Shown here: positions 1-7,401 of the stretch, piece by piece
Position numbering within the stretch: the stretch's first letter is position 1
Layout of the letters: the number at the start of each line of letters is the position of its first letter
NCBI GenBank assembly: GCA_947364365.1
Contig: CANASP010000010.1
Span: 26,795-90,794 of the forward strand
Length of the DNA: 64,000 nt
Origin: an uncultured Alistipes sp.
Lineage (GTDB): Bacteria; Bacteroidota; Bacteroidia; Bacteroidales; Rikenellaceae
Direction of reading: 5' to 3'
Notes under the pieces: generated by a model
What the model saw: only the letters and a program-made list of their open reading frames with translations
Told to the model about the DNA's origin: nothing
The model's database searches: none
Translations under genes and position numbers: made by a program

Positions 1-17
1 TAAAAATTCCTACAAAA

Positions 18-1952
18 CTACGGAATTATTTCCAATTTCCCGTCGTCGCGGCTGCGGATTTTCCCCTCTTCGAGCAATTGGCGCAGCAGGGCCGCGGTGC
101 GTGCGGGATCGCCCCCGACCGCGTCGCATAGCGCATGGGGATCGGCCGCTCCGGCGGCGAGCCGTTCCAGTAGCGGGTCGCGCAGCGATCGGTCGCTCCC
201 GTCGTCGTGTTGCCGTTTCGCGGCCCGGCGGCGCGCCAGGCAGACGTCGCACACGCCGCACGGCGTCGCCTGGTCGCCCGCGCCGAAGTAGCGTTCGATG
301 ACCGTGCTGCGGCACTCCTCGTCGTTGGCGGCGTAGGCTATCATCTGGGCGAAGCGCTCGCGCATGAGCTCCTGGCGCCGCCGGTAGGTCTCGGGGGCGA
401 TGTAGAGGTCGGCGCGCGGCAGCCGCTCCTCGTCCATGTAGAGTATCGGCGAGCGGTTGGAGGGGATGTAGCGGATCAGACGCAGCTGCCAGAGCCGCTT
501 GAGCAGCTCGCGCACCCGTTCGGGCGTGTAGCCGCTCCAGGTCGCCAGCTCGCCCTCGTCGATGGGGCGGAAGTCGGTGAATATGCCGTTGTAGAGGCGC
601 AGCAGCGTGCGGATGAAGTGGTCGAGCTCGTCACGGCGCAGGCGCACCTTGTACAGGTCGTCGCGGCTCACGCAGAACATCACCCGCGCGGGGTTCTCCT
701 GCGCGTCGGTCAGGGTCATGTAGCCGTTCTGCTGGAGGAGCTTCAGCGCGCTCTGCACCGTTCCTCCGTAGAGGTGCTCGCGGGCGCAGAAGTCGTGGAT
801 GTTGAATAGCATGGCCGACTGCGCCCCTTCGCCGATGCCGATTTGCAGATACGAGCAGATCCGTTCGTAGATATCCTTGATCTTGTCGAGCGGCGGAAAC
901 TCCTGCTCGAACCGCCGCGCGATACGCTGCTCGTCGTCGGAGGCCACGAGCAGCAGGGCGTAGGCGCGCTGTCCGTCGCGTCCCGCGCGCCCGGCCTCCT
1001 GGTAGTAGCTCTCCAGCGAGTCGCACATGGCGTAGTGGACCACGAAACGCACGTCGGGTTTGTCGATGCCCATGCCGAAGGCGTTGGTCGCCACCACGAC
1101 GCGCACCCGCCCCGCGATCCACTCCTCCTGGCGGAGCGACCGCTCGGCATGGCCCATGCCGCCGTGGTAGGCCGCGGCCGTGATCCCCTCGCCGCGCAGC
1201 AGGTCGGCCACCTGCTCGGTCGCCTCGCGCGTGCGGACGTAGACGATGCCCGACCCCGCGACGTTGCGCACCAGCCGCAGCAGCTGGCCGTTCTTGTCGT
1301 CGGTGCGGCGCACGCTGTAGGAGAGGTTGGGTCGCGCGAAGCTGCTGCGCAGCAGGTGTTTCTCGGCGAAGCGCAGGTGGTGCATGATGTCCTCGGCCAC
1401 CTTGGGCGTGGCCGAGGCGGTGAGCGCCAGCACGGGCACCCCCGGCAGCTTCTCGCGCAGCTCGGCGATGCGCAGGTACGAGGGGCGGAAGTCGTAGCCC
1501 CACTGCGAGATGCAGTGGGCCTCGTCAACGGCCAGCAGCGAGACGTTCATCCGCACCACGCGCAGCCGGAATGCCTCCGACGCGAGCCGCTCGGGGGCTA
1601 CGTAGAGAAACTTCACGTCGCCGTAGACGCAGTTGTCGAGCGCGATGTCGATCTGGCGCGGCGAGAGTCCCGAGTGGATCGCCACGGCCGGGATGCGTCG
1701 TGCCCGCAGCCGGTCGACCTGGTCCTTCATCAGGGCGATCAGGGGCGTGACGACGATGCAGAGCCCCTCGCGGGCCATCGTCGGCACCTGGTAGGTCAGC
1801 GACTTGCCGCCTCCGGTGGGCATCAGCGCCAGCGTGTCGCGCCCCTCCATCGCCGCGCGGACGATCTGCTCCTGCACGGGACGGAAGGTGTCGAACCCCC
1901 ACCAGCGCTTCAGCGCGCCGTATATGCGTTCGGTCTCCTGCTGCGGTTCCAT
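18..1952 (-). CDS. recQ: RecQ family ATP-dependent DNA helicase
   Basis: A 644-residue superfamily 2 helicase that unwinds DNA 3'-5' during recombinational repair. Walker A PTGGGKS is at residues 45-51, the DEAH box at 143-146 and the RecQ loop (CISQWGYDFRPSY) follows. The RQC zinc site is seen as a Cys followed by CGVCDVC near residue 600. After it there is only a short winged-helix-like tail, so the HRDC domain of E. coli RecQ appears to be absent. The start is set at MEPQQ because a TACCTTTG promoter element lies just 4 nt upstream of that ATG; in-frame codons further upstream would lie before the promoter and run through the divergent gene's promoter. Family call is sure; the absence of HRDC is by eye. 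Confidence 0.95.
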   Translation of the reverse strand: MEPQQETERIYGALKRWWGFDTFRPVQEQIVRAAMEGRDTLALMPTGGGKSLTYQVPTMAREGLCIVVTPLIALMKDQVDRLRARRIPAVAIHSGLSPRQIDIALDNCVYGDVKFLYVAPERLASEAFRLRVVRMNVSLLAVDEAHCISQWGYDFRPSYLRIAELREKLPGVPVLALTASATPKVAEDIMHHLRFAEKHLLRSSFARPNLSYSVRRTDDKNGQLLRLVRNVAGSGIVYVRTREATEQVADLLRGEGITAAAYHGGMGHAERSLRQEEWIAGRVRVVVATNAFGMGIDKPDVRFVVHYAMCDSLESYYQEAGRAGRDGQRAYALLLVASDDEQRIARRFEQEFPPLDKIKDIYERICSYLQIGIGEGAQSAMLFNIHDFCAREHLYGGTVQSALKLLQQNGYMTLTDAQENPARVMFCVSRDDLYKVRLRRDELDHFIRTLLRLYNGIFTDFRPIDEGELATWSGYTPERVRELLKRLWQLRLIRYIPSNRSPILYMDEERLPRADLYIAPETYRRRQELMRERFAQMIAYAANDEECRSTVIERYFGAGDQATPCGVCDVCLARRRAAKRQHDDGSDRSLRDPLLERLAAGAADPHALCDAVGGDPARTAALLRQLLEEGKIRSRDDGKLEIIP

Positions 1953-1956
1953 GCCG

Positions 1957-1964
1957 CAAAGGTA
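1957..1964 (-). promoter_or_regulatory. -7 element TACCTTTG of recQ
   Basis: Read on the minus strand, this is a perfect match to the Bacteroidetes TAnnTTTG element. Its last G is separated from the recQ ATG by only 4 nt, so the transcript probably begins at or within a base or two of the start codon. Confidence 0.6.
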
Positions 1965-1991
1965 CGCAATTCGCCATGCGCTCCGAAGGTT

Positions 1992-2024
1992 CGTTCCGAA
2001 AAAATTGCCCGTTCCGGAAAAAAT
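1992..2024. repeat. Direct repeat in divergent promoter region
   Basis: Two copies of CGTTCCG followed by an A-run and T (1992-2005 and 2010-2024) are spaced 18 nt apart, start to start. The second contains the palindrome TTCCGGAA. They lie between the recQ and metal-cassette promoters, at the -33 side of the rightward one, where a regulator could bind. Function is inference. Confidence 0.4.
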
Positions 2025-2027
2025 CCG

Positions 2028-2035
2028 TAAATTTG
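2028..2035 (+). promoter_or_regulatory. -7 element TAAATTTG of metal cassette
   Basis: Perfect TAnnTTTG match ending 5 nt before the ATG at 2041. As for recQ, the spacing predicts a leaderless or nearly leaderless mRNA. Confidence 0.55.
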
Positions 2036-2040
2036 TCCCG

Positions 2041-2481
2041 ATGAAATTCCGGCGGATCATATCGTTGCTCCTGCTGGCCGTCTATCTGGTCATGGCGGTC
2101 GGGCCCGCCGTGCGCTCGCTTTCGTGCAAGTGCGTGGCGATGTCGGTCCATGCCTGCCATACCCATCATCACTGCGATTCGGGCTGCCGTGCGCATGCGT
2201 GCGAGTTGTCCGATGCCGGTTGCGGGGCGTCGACGGCCTCCGTCGCGGCTCCCTGCTGCGATGACCGCCATTCCACCGAGATCGAACTCTACACCGGCAG
2301 TTCCGAGTCCGAACGCCACCTCCGTTGCGTCGTGACGCTCCTTCCGGCCTCGCTGGCCGCCGAGTGCCCGTGTCCGGCCCTTTTCGCGCTGCACCGCCGG
2401 CCCGTGCTGCCGCCCGTCCCATGCGCCGCCGATGCCGCCGTGGGCGCTTTCGGGCTGCGTGCCCCTCCCGTATTGGTCTGA
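2041..2481 (+). CDS. Small Cys/His-rich exported protein of metal cassette
   Basis: A 146-residue protein with an N-terminal hydrophobic segment (residues about 5-24, RRIISLLLLAVYLVMAVGPA) followed by a cluster of potential metal ligands: CKC, CHTHHHC, C and CC. It resembles the small exported proteins with His-Tyr-Cys, CC and PP signatures that sit in front of TonB receptor and HMA genes in Bacteroidetes, but I cannot assign a named family with certainty. The first of three co-directional genes (this, TonB receptor, HMA protein), it probably binds or senses a soft metal in the periplasm or membrane. The start is the ATG right after the TAAATTTG element. Confidence 0.65.
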   Translation: MKFRRIISLLLLAVYLVMAVGPAVRSLSCKCVAMSVHACHTHHHCDSGCRAHACELSDAGCGASTASVAAPCCDDRHSTEIELYTGSSESERHLRCVVTLLPASLAAECPCPALFALHRRPVLPPVPCAADAAVGAFGLRAPPVLV

Positions 2482-2544
2482 TCCCCGAGCGCGGGTGCCC
2501 GTGAGGCACCTGCCCTGCGAAGTTTCAACCAAATACGAGAATCG

Positions 2545-4902
2545 ATGAAAATCAAACTGTTTTTATTGCTTTTCGGATCGCTGCTGTGCGGGTCGCTCCG
2601 TGCGCAGGATCTCCGCGGCGTCGTGCGCGACGCCGACAACCAGCCGCTTCCCGGCGCCTCGGTCTACTGGGCCGGAACGACCATCGGCGCGGCCTGCGAC
2701 GCCTCGGGTGCCTACCTGGTCCACCGCGTCAAGAACCACGACCTGCTGGTCGCCTCGTTCCTGGGTTATGTCAACGACACGGTGCGCGTCGCCGCAGGTG
2801 CCGACCGCGTCGAGTTCGCACTCCGCACCGACGGTGTGGAGCTCGAATCGGTCGTCGTCGAAGGCAACCAGAGCGGCAACTACATCAAGCGCGACGGCAT
2901 TCTCAAGGGCGAGATGATCTCGTTCGCCGGCCTGTGCAAGATGGCCTGCTGCAACCTGGCCGAATCGTTCGAAAACTCGGCTTCGGTCACGGTGGGCTAC
3001 AGCGACGCCATCTCGGGCGCGCGTCAGATCAAGATGCTGGGTCTCGCCGGCACCTACACCCAGATCCTCGACGAGAACCGTCCCATCATGCGCGGCCTGA
3101 GCGCCCCCTACGGCCTGAGCTACACGCCGGGCATGTGGCTCAACTCGATCCAGGTGTCGAAGGGCGTCTCGTCGGTCACGGCGGGTCACGAGGCCATCAC
3201 GGGCCAGATCAACCTCGAACACCGCAAGCCTACCGACGAGGAGCGTCTGTTCGTCAACCTCTACCTCGACGACGAGCTGCGCCCCGAGGCCAACATCTCC
3301 ACGGCCTTCCCCGTCACCAAGGACAAGAAGCTCACCAGTGTTCTGCTGCTCCACGGCTCGATGGATACCGACGTGCGCAAGATGGACCACAACCACGACC
3401 ATTTTCGCGACCTGCCCAAGGCCGACCAGATCAACGTGGCCAACCGCTGGCTCTATGCGGCCGACAACGGCACGCAGATCCGCTGGGGCTGGAAGTTCGT
3501 GCAGGAGAATCGCCTGGGCGGCATGATGGACTACAAGCGCTCGATGCGCGAGCGGATGACCACCGACTGGGACAAGCCCGGAACGCTCTACGGCTCGCAC
3601 ATCCGCAACCGCGGCGTCAACGGCTACTTCAAGCTGGGCACCCCCGTGGGTCCCTCGGTGTGGGACGCCGACGAGCAGGACGAGCAGCGTTCCAACATCG
3701 CCCTGGTGGTCGACTTCGACCACTTCAACGAGGCGGCCTACTTCGGTCTGAACGATTACAGCGGCAACGAGAACTCGCTTTCGGCCAACCTGATGTACGC
3801 CCACTACTTCACCTACCGATCGTCGCTCAACGTCGGTGTGCAGGGCCACTTGCAGTACTACCGCGAGCGTTTGGCCAACCCCACGCCGTGGATCGCCGAT
3901 GCCGCGCTGCGCACCTACGACCTCGGTCGCGAGGAGCAGGAGGCGGGCGCCTATGCCGAGTACACCTATAACATCAAGGACAAGTTCTCGCTCGTGGCGG
4001 GCCTGCGCGGCGACTACAACTTCTACTACGACCGCTTCTTCGTCACTCCGCGCGGCCACATCAAGTGGAATATCGCGCCGCTGACCATCCTGCGCGCCTC
4101 GGCCGGTCTGGGCTATCGCTCGACCAACGTCATTACGGACAATATCGGCATGCTGGCCACGGGCCGTCGTATCATCCTCCCGGGCCGCGACGGTCACGGG
4201 CTCGACGGGCGCATTCCGGCCGACTTCGCCGACTTCGACCGCATGGAGAAGGCCCTGACGGTGGGCGGAAGCCTCTCGCAGACCTTCACGCTCGTGCAGT
4301 CGGAGGACGCCACGCTGAGCTTCGACTACTTCCGCACGCAGTTCTACAACGGCGTGGTCGCCGACCAGGAGTACGACCCCACGGCCGTCTGCCTCTACTC
4401 GACCGACGGGCGCTCCTACACCGACACCTACCAGATCGACTTCTCGTGGACGCCCGTCGAGCGGCTCGATATCTTCGCCACGTTCCGCTACACCGATTCG
4501 TCGATGACCGTTCTGCGTCCCGACGGTACCGAGGCGCATGTCGAACGTCCGCTGGTGAGCGAGTACAAGACGCTGCTCAACATCCAGTACGCCACCAAGT
4601 TCCGTCGCTGGGTCTTCGACGCTACGGCCCAGCTCAACGGCCCTTCGCGCATCCCGACGCAGACGGGCGACCTGGCCGACAGCTACCACTCGCCCCGCTA
4701 CCCGATGTTCTACGCCCAGGTGAGCCGCAAGGTGGGCAAGTTCGACATCTATGTCGGCTGCGAGAACATCGCCGACTACCGTCAGAAGGATCCCATCCTT
4801 CATGCCGACGCCCCCTTCTCCACGGGTTTCAACTCCATGAATGTCTGGGGACCGCTCATGGGCCGCAAGTTCTACGCCGGCCTGCGCTTCAACCTCTATT
4901 GA
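2545..4902 (+). CDS. TonB-dependent receptor, probable metal uptake
   Basis: A 785-residue outer-membrane receptor. Signal peptide 1-20 (ends LRA), a carboxypeptidase-regulatory-like beta-sandwich at about 22-95, plug domain about 105-220 and a 22-strand barrel to the C-terminus, which ends in an aromatic-containing strand (FYAGLRFNLY). The plug holds an unusual Cys cluster (C131, C135, C136 in LCKMACCN), which is consistent with metal binding or passage. It lies 63 nt after the Cys/His-rich gene and 28 nt before the HMA gene, with one terminator after all three, so one operon is likely. Substrate (copper or another transition metal) is inferred from the neighbours; the receptor family is certain. 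Confidence 0.88.
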   Translation: MKIKLFLLLFGSLLCGSLRAQDLRGVVRDADNQPLPGASVYWAGTTIGAACDASGAYLVHRVKNHDLLVASFLGYVNDTVRVAAGADRVEFALRTDGVELESVVVEGNQSGNYIKRDGILKGEMISFAGLCKMACCNLAESFENSASVTVGYSDAISGARQIKMLGLAGTYTQILDENRPIMRGLSAPYGLSYTPGMWLNSIQVSKGVSSVTAGHEAITGQINLEHRKPTDEERLFVNLYLDDELRPEANISTAFPVTKDKKLTSVLLLHGSMDTDVRKMDHNHDHFRDLPKADQINVANRWLYAADNGTQIRWGWKFVQENRLGGMMDYKRSMRERMTTDWDKPGTLYGSHIRNRGVNGYFKLGTPVGPSVWDADEQDEQRSNIALVVDFDHFNEAAYFGLNDYSGNENSLSANLMYAHYFTYRSSLNVGVQGHLQYYRERLANPTPWIADAALRTYDLGREEQEAGAYAEYTYNIKDKFSLVAGLRGDYNFYYDRFFVTPRGHIKWNIAPLTILRASAGLGYRSTNVITDNIGMLATGRRIILPGRDGHGLDGRIPADFADFDRMEKALTVGGSLSQTFTLVQSEDATLSFDYFRTQFYNGVVADQEYDPTAVCLYSTDGRSYTDTYQIDFSWTPVERLDIFATFRYTDSSMTVLRPDGTEAHVERPLVSEYKTLLNIQYATKFRRWVFDATAQLNGPSRIPTQTGDLADSYHSPRYPMFYAQVSRKVGKFDIYVGCENIADYRQKDPILHADAPFSTGFNSMNVWGPLMGRKFYAGLRFNLY

Positions 4903-4930
4903 TTCCGAAAACCTTCAAACTTATCGTATT

Positions 4931-5257
4931 ATGAAAAAACTGGTATTGTTCTGCCTCGCGACCCTGCTGGGTGCCGGCATCTGTATGGCCGCCAAGCCCG
5001 AAGCGGGCAAGAAAACGGCGAAGACCGTGTTCGTCACCGACATCGACTGCGAGCACTGCGTCAAGAAGATCATGGACAACGTCCCCTCGCTCGGCAAGGG
5101 CGTGAAGGACGTCGAGGTCGACCTCAAGAAGAAGGAGGTCACCGTGACCTACGACCCCACGAAGACCAACGATGCCCAGCTCGTCCGCGGTTTCGCCTCG
5201 CTCCGCGTGCAGGCCGAGCCCAAGGCCGAGCAGCCGAAGGCCGCTGCCAAGAAGTAG
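4931..5257 (+). CDS. Secreted heavy-metal-associated (HMA) domain protein
   Basis: A 108-residue protein with a signal peptide (MKKLVLFCLATLLGAGICMA) and a single HMA ferredoxin-like fold. The metal-binding CxxC is C40-E-H-C43 in the loop DIDCEHCVKKI. The C-terminus is a Lys/Ala/Pro-rich tail. HMA domains carry Cu+ or Zn2+; this one would act in the periplasm, receiving metal from or giving it to the adjacent receptor. Last gene of the cassette, followed by a strong terminator. The start is the ATG before MKKLV, which begins the signal peptide. Confidence 0.85.
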   Translation: MKKLVLFCLATLLGAGICMAAKPEAGKKTAKTVFVTDIDCEHCVKKIMDNVPSLGKGVKDVEVDLKKKEVTVTYDPTKTNDAQLVRGFASLRVQAEPKAEQPKAAAKK

Positions 5258-5281
5258 GCGGTCGTCGCCTCTGCCGAAAAA

Positions 5282-5312
5282 GGCTGCACCCTGTGAGGGG
5301 TGCAGCCTTTTT
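5282..5312 (+). terminator. Intrinsic terminator of metal cassette
   Basis: Stem GGCTGCACCC / GGGGTGCAGCC with a short loop, followed by five T, 24 nt after the HMA stop codon. A-run upstream makes the stem longer. Confidence 0.9.
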
Positions 5313-5485
5313 CAGTAGGGGGCTCGTCGGAGCCGTGCGGGCCGCAGCCGGCGGAGACGCTTTTCGAGCCGGGCGAGATGAGCGGCCCTCCGCGCCGGGA
5401 GGTTGCGGGCCGCCACGCTGCGGATAACCCGTAGCGTGACGGATAGGAAAGAGGCGATTCCGCAATCGGATGTCGTTTTCGGCGC

Positions 5486-6208
5486 CTACTCCATCGGCCG
5501 GATCCGCACCTCGGTGACGCCCTCCAGTTCGCGCACGAGGCGGTCGAGGTCGGTCTTCTCCTCCACCTCGCCGTAGTGGTAGGGGTAGAAGATGGCGGGA
5601 CGCAGCGTCCTGACCGCCTCCACGGCCTGATCCACCGTCATCGTATAGGGCTGGTTCACCGGCAGGAAGGCGATGTCGATGTCGCGCAGCGCCGCCATCT
5701 CTTGCGTCGGCTCGGTATCGCCCGCGATGTAGATGCGCGTGCCGCCCAGCGTGAGGACGTAACCGCAGTCCCCGCGTTCGGCGGGGTGGAAGTCGGTGTG
5801 CCCCTCGGTGGTGTTGTAGGCCGCCACGGCCTCGATCTTCACCCCGTTGCGCGGCGTGGCGACGGCGCCCGGCCGCATGACCGTGCACTCCATGTCGAAG
5901 GCTTCGGCCGTGGTGCGGTCGCACAGCAGTTCGGTCTTGCCGTCTTCCAGAGCCTCCACGGCGGCACGGTCGAAATGGTCGTAGTGCGAATGGGTCACCA
6001 GCACCAGGTCGGCCTTGGGCAGTGAGGCGTAGTCGGCGTAGTCGCTCACCGGATCGACATAGATCCGGCGACCGTCGTACTCGATGGCCAGCGACGCGTG
6101 GCGGAAGAAATGGATCGTCGCCGTCGAACCGTCGCGGAGCGTCAGCCGGTCGGCGGGGTAGGTCGGTGCGTCGCGGTGTCCGCACCCGAAGAGCGATAGT
6201 AATGCCAT
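5486..6208 (-). CDS. Metallo-beta-lactamase-fold hydrolase
   Basis: A 240-residue MBL-fold protein. The metal site THSHYDHF gives H73, H75, D77 and H78; further ligands are likely in GHTDFH and GDTEP. It resembles the UPF0173/UlaG-like branch of small-substrate lactonases or phosphodiesterases, but no substrate can be named. The N-terminus MALLSLFGCGHRD contains a lipobox-like LFGC, yet it is very short for a lipoprotein signal; no ATG lies in frame upstream until far away, so either a non-ATG start extends it or it is cytoplasmic. Single gene, divergent from the lipoprotein at 6392. Confidence 0.8.
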   Translation of the reverse strand: MALLSLFGCGHRDAPTYPADRLTLRDGSTATIHFFRHASLAIEYDGRRIYVDPVSDYADYASLPKADLVLVTHSHYDHFDRAAVEALEDGKTELLCDRTTAEAFDMECTVMRPGAVATPRNGVKIEAVAAYNTTEGHTDFHPAERGDCGYVLTLGGTRIYIAGDTEPTQEMAALRDIDIAFLPVNQPYTMTVDQAVEAVRTLRPAIFYPYHYGEVEEKTDLDRLVRELEGVTEVRIRPME

Positions 6209-6292
6209 GTATTTCGGTCGTTTGGTTCGTGTGTCGTTGTCGCGGAATGGTTTTTCCCGATCCCAAGATACGCAAAATTCGGGAATAATCCC

Positions 6293-6300
6293 TACCTTTG
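6293..6300 (+). promoter_or_regulatory. -7 element TACCTTTG of lipoprotein gene
   Basis: Perfect TAnnTTTG match. It predicts a leader of about 85 nt before the ATG at 6392. A weaker reverse match (TATCTTGG, 6263-6270) may serve the divergent hydrolase. Confidence 0.5.
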
Positions 6301-6391
6301 TTTCCACCTTCCGACCGATTTTTTTCGATGCCGGCATGCAGTATTTTTCTTCGGCACCGTTTATACGACAGCAAAACCAATAACAACGACG

Positions 6392-7324
6392 ATGAAAAAA
6401 ATCCTTTTGATGGCCGCAGCAGCGGCTACGATGTTCTCCTCGTGCATCAGCAACAACAACGGCGACGAGGAGCTCGAACCGATCATTCCCGGTCTGCAAC
6501 TCTACGACTACGCTTCGGTGCAGAACCACATCGCCTTGCAGCCTGTCGACATGGCCATGCGTCTGGCCGTTCTTGAGGCCGAGGCCCACAAGCAGGGTGC
6601 CACGTCGCTCGAATCGATCCACGTGGGTGCCACGCATCTCTACGAAGCCTACTTCGGTCAGAACAACGGTTCGAAGATCGAGAAGCTCGACAACGGCGAC
6701 TACCGGCTCACCTTCGACCCGCGCAACATCACCTCCTATTACATGTGCAAGGGCACGATGATCGTCAAGACGGGCGGCCTTCGTCTTTCCGAGAGCACCC
6801 TGACTCCCTGGACCGTCGAGCTGGCTCCCGGCTTCCAGGTGCTGCTGGCATCGAGCGGCGGCGCGGGTTATCAGGCCGTCGATCTTTCGGCAGCATCCTA
6901 TTCGATCTGCCGCGATGCGCTGTCCTACCGTATCGAGATGCAGGGCGTTGCAGCCGCGCAGAGCGGCAAGACGATCCGTTCGAACTGGAGCGGTGCCTTC
7001 ACGCTCACCGTGCCGCAGGGCGGCGAGGGGCTGGCCGGGTCCGACATCATGGGCAAGAACTTCACCTTGGCGGGTTCGGCTTCCGGCGATACGCTCTTTT
7101 CGCTCGACAACGCCACGGCGCTCAATTTCCACTATCAGGTCGAGGACGGGCTCTATCCCTCTCCGCTCCAGATCGTGGGCGGCAAGGAGACCTGCCGGCT
7201 GTTGAACGGCGCGCTGCTCACCGAGACGTTCCCTTCGCCGCTGGTCAAGATCACCTGGCAGCTGGTGGGCAACTACACGCTGCGTCAGACCGTCGAGTAC
7301 AACGGCTACACCGTGACGCGGTAA
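6392..7324 (+). CDS. Lipoprotein of unknown function
   Basis: I do not recognise this 310-residue protein. It begins with a lipoprotein signal (MKKILLMAAAAATMFSSC; lipobox FSSC, lipidated Cys18) and a short Asn/Asp/Glu-rich tether, as in surface-exposed Bacteroidetes lipoproteins. The rest alternates short polar and hydrophobic stretches that suggest beta-sheet. A repeated GG/GS-rich middle and a C-terminal segment ending in YNGYTVTR are seen. It stands alone: promoter upstream, terminator downstream, different strand from both neighbours. Confidence 0.7.
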   Translation: MKKILLMAAAAATMFSSCISNNNGDEELEPIIPGLQLYDYASVQNHIALQPVDMAMRLAVLEAEAHKQGATSLESIHVGATHLYEAYFGQNNGSKIEKLDNGDYRLTFDPRNITSYYMCKGTMIVKTGGLRLSESTLTPWTVELAPGFQVLLASSGGAGYQAVDLSAASYSICRDALSYRIEMQGVAAAQSGKTIRSNWSGAFTLTVPQGGEGLAGSDIMGKNFTLAGSASGDTLFSLDNATALNFHYQVEDGLYPSPLQIVGGKETCRLLNGALLTETFPSPLVKITWQLVGNYTLRQTVEYNGYTVTR

Positions 7325-7346
7325 TGCTCCCGTGTCCGTGAATGAG

Positions 7347-7382
7347 ATCGGCGCCCCTCCTGCGAGGGGCGCCGATGTTTTT
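7347..7382 (+). terminator. Intrinsic terminator after lipoprotein gene
   Basis: Perfect stem ATCGGCGCCCCTC / GAGGGGCGCCGAT with loop CTGC, followed by G and five T. Confidence 0.9.
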
Positions 7383-7401
7383 CTGCGGCGGAGCGGATCC
7401 G

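Noticed and set aside
5395-5440. Hairpin CACGCT / AGCGTG as terminator of the MBL gene
   Set aside because: No T-run on either side and the stem is short.
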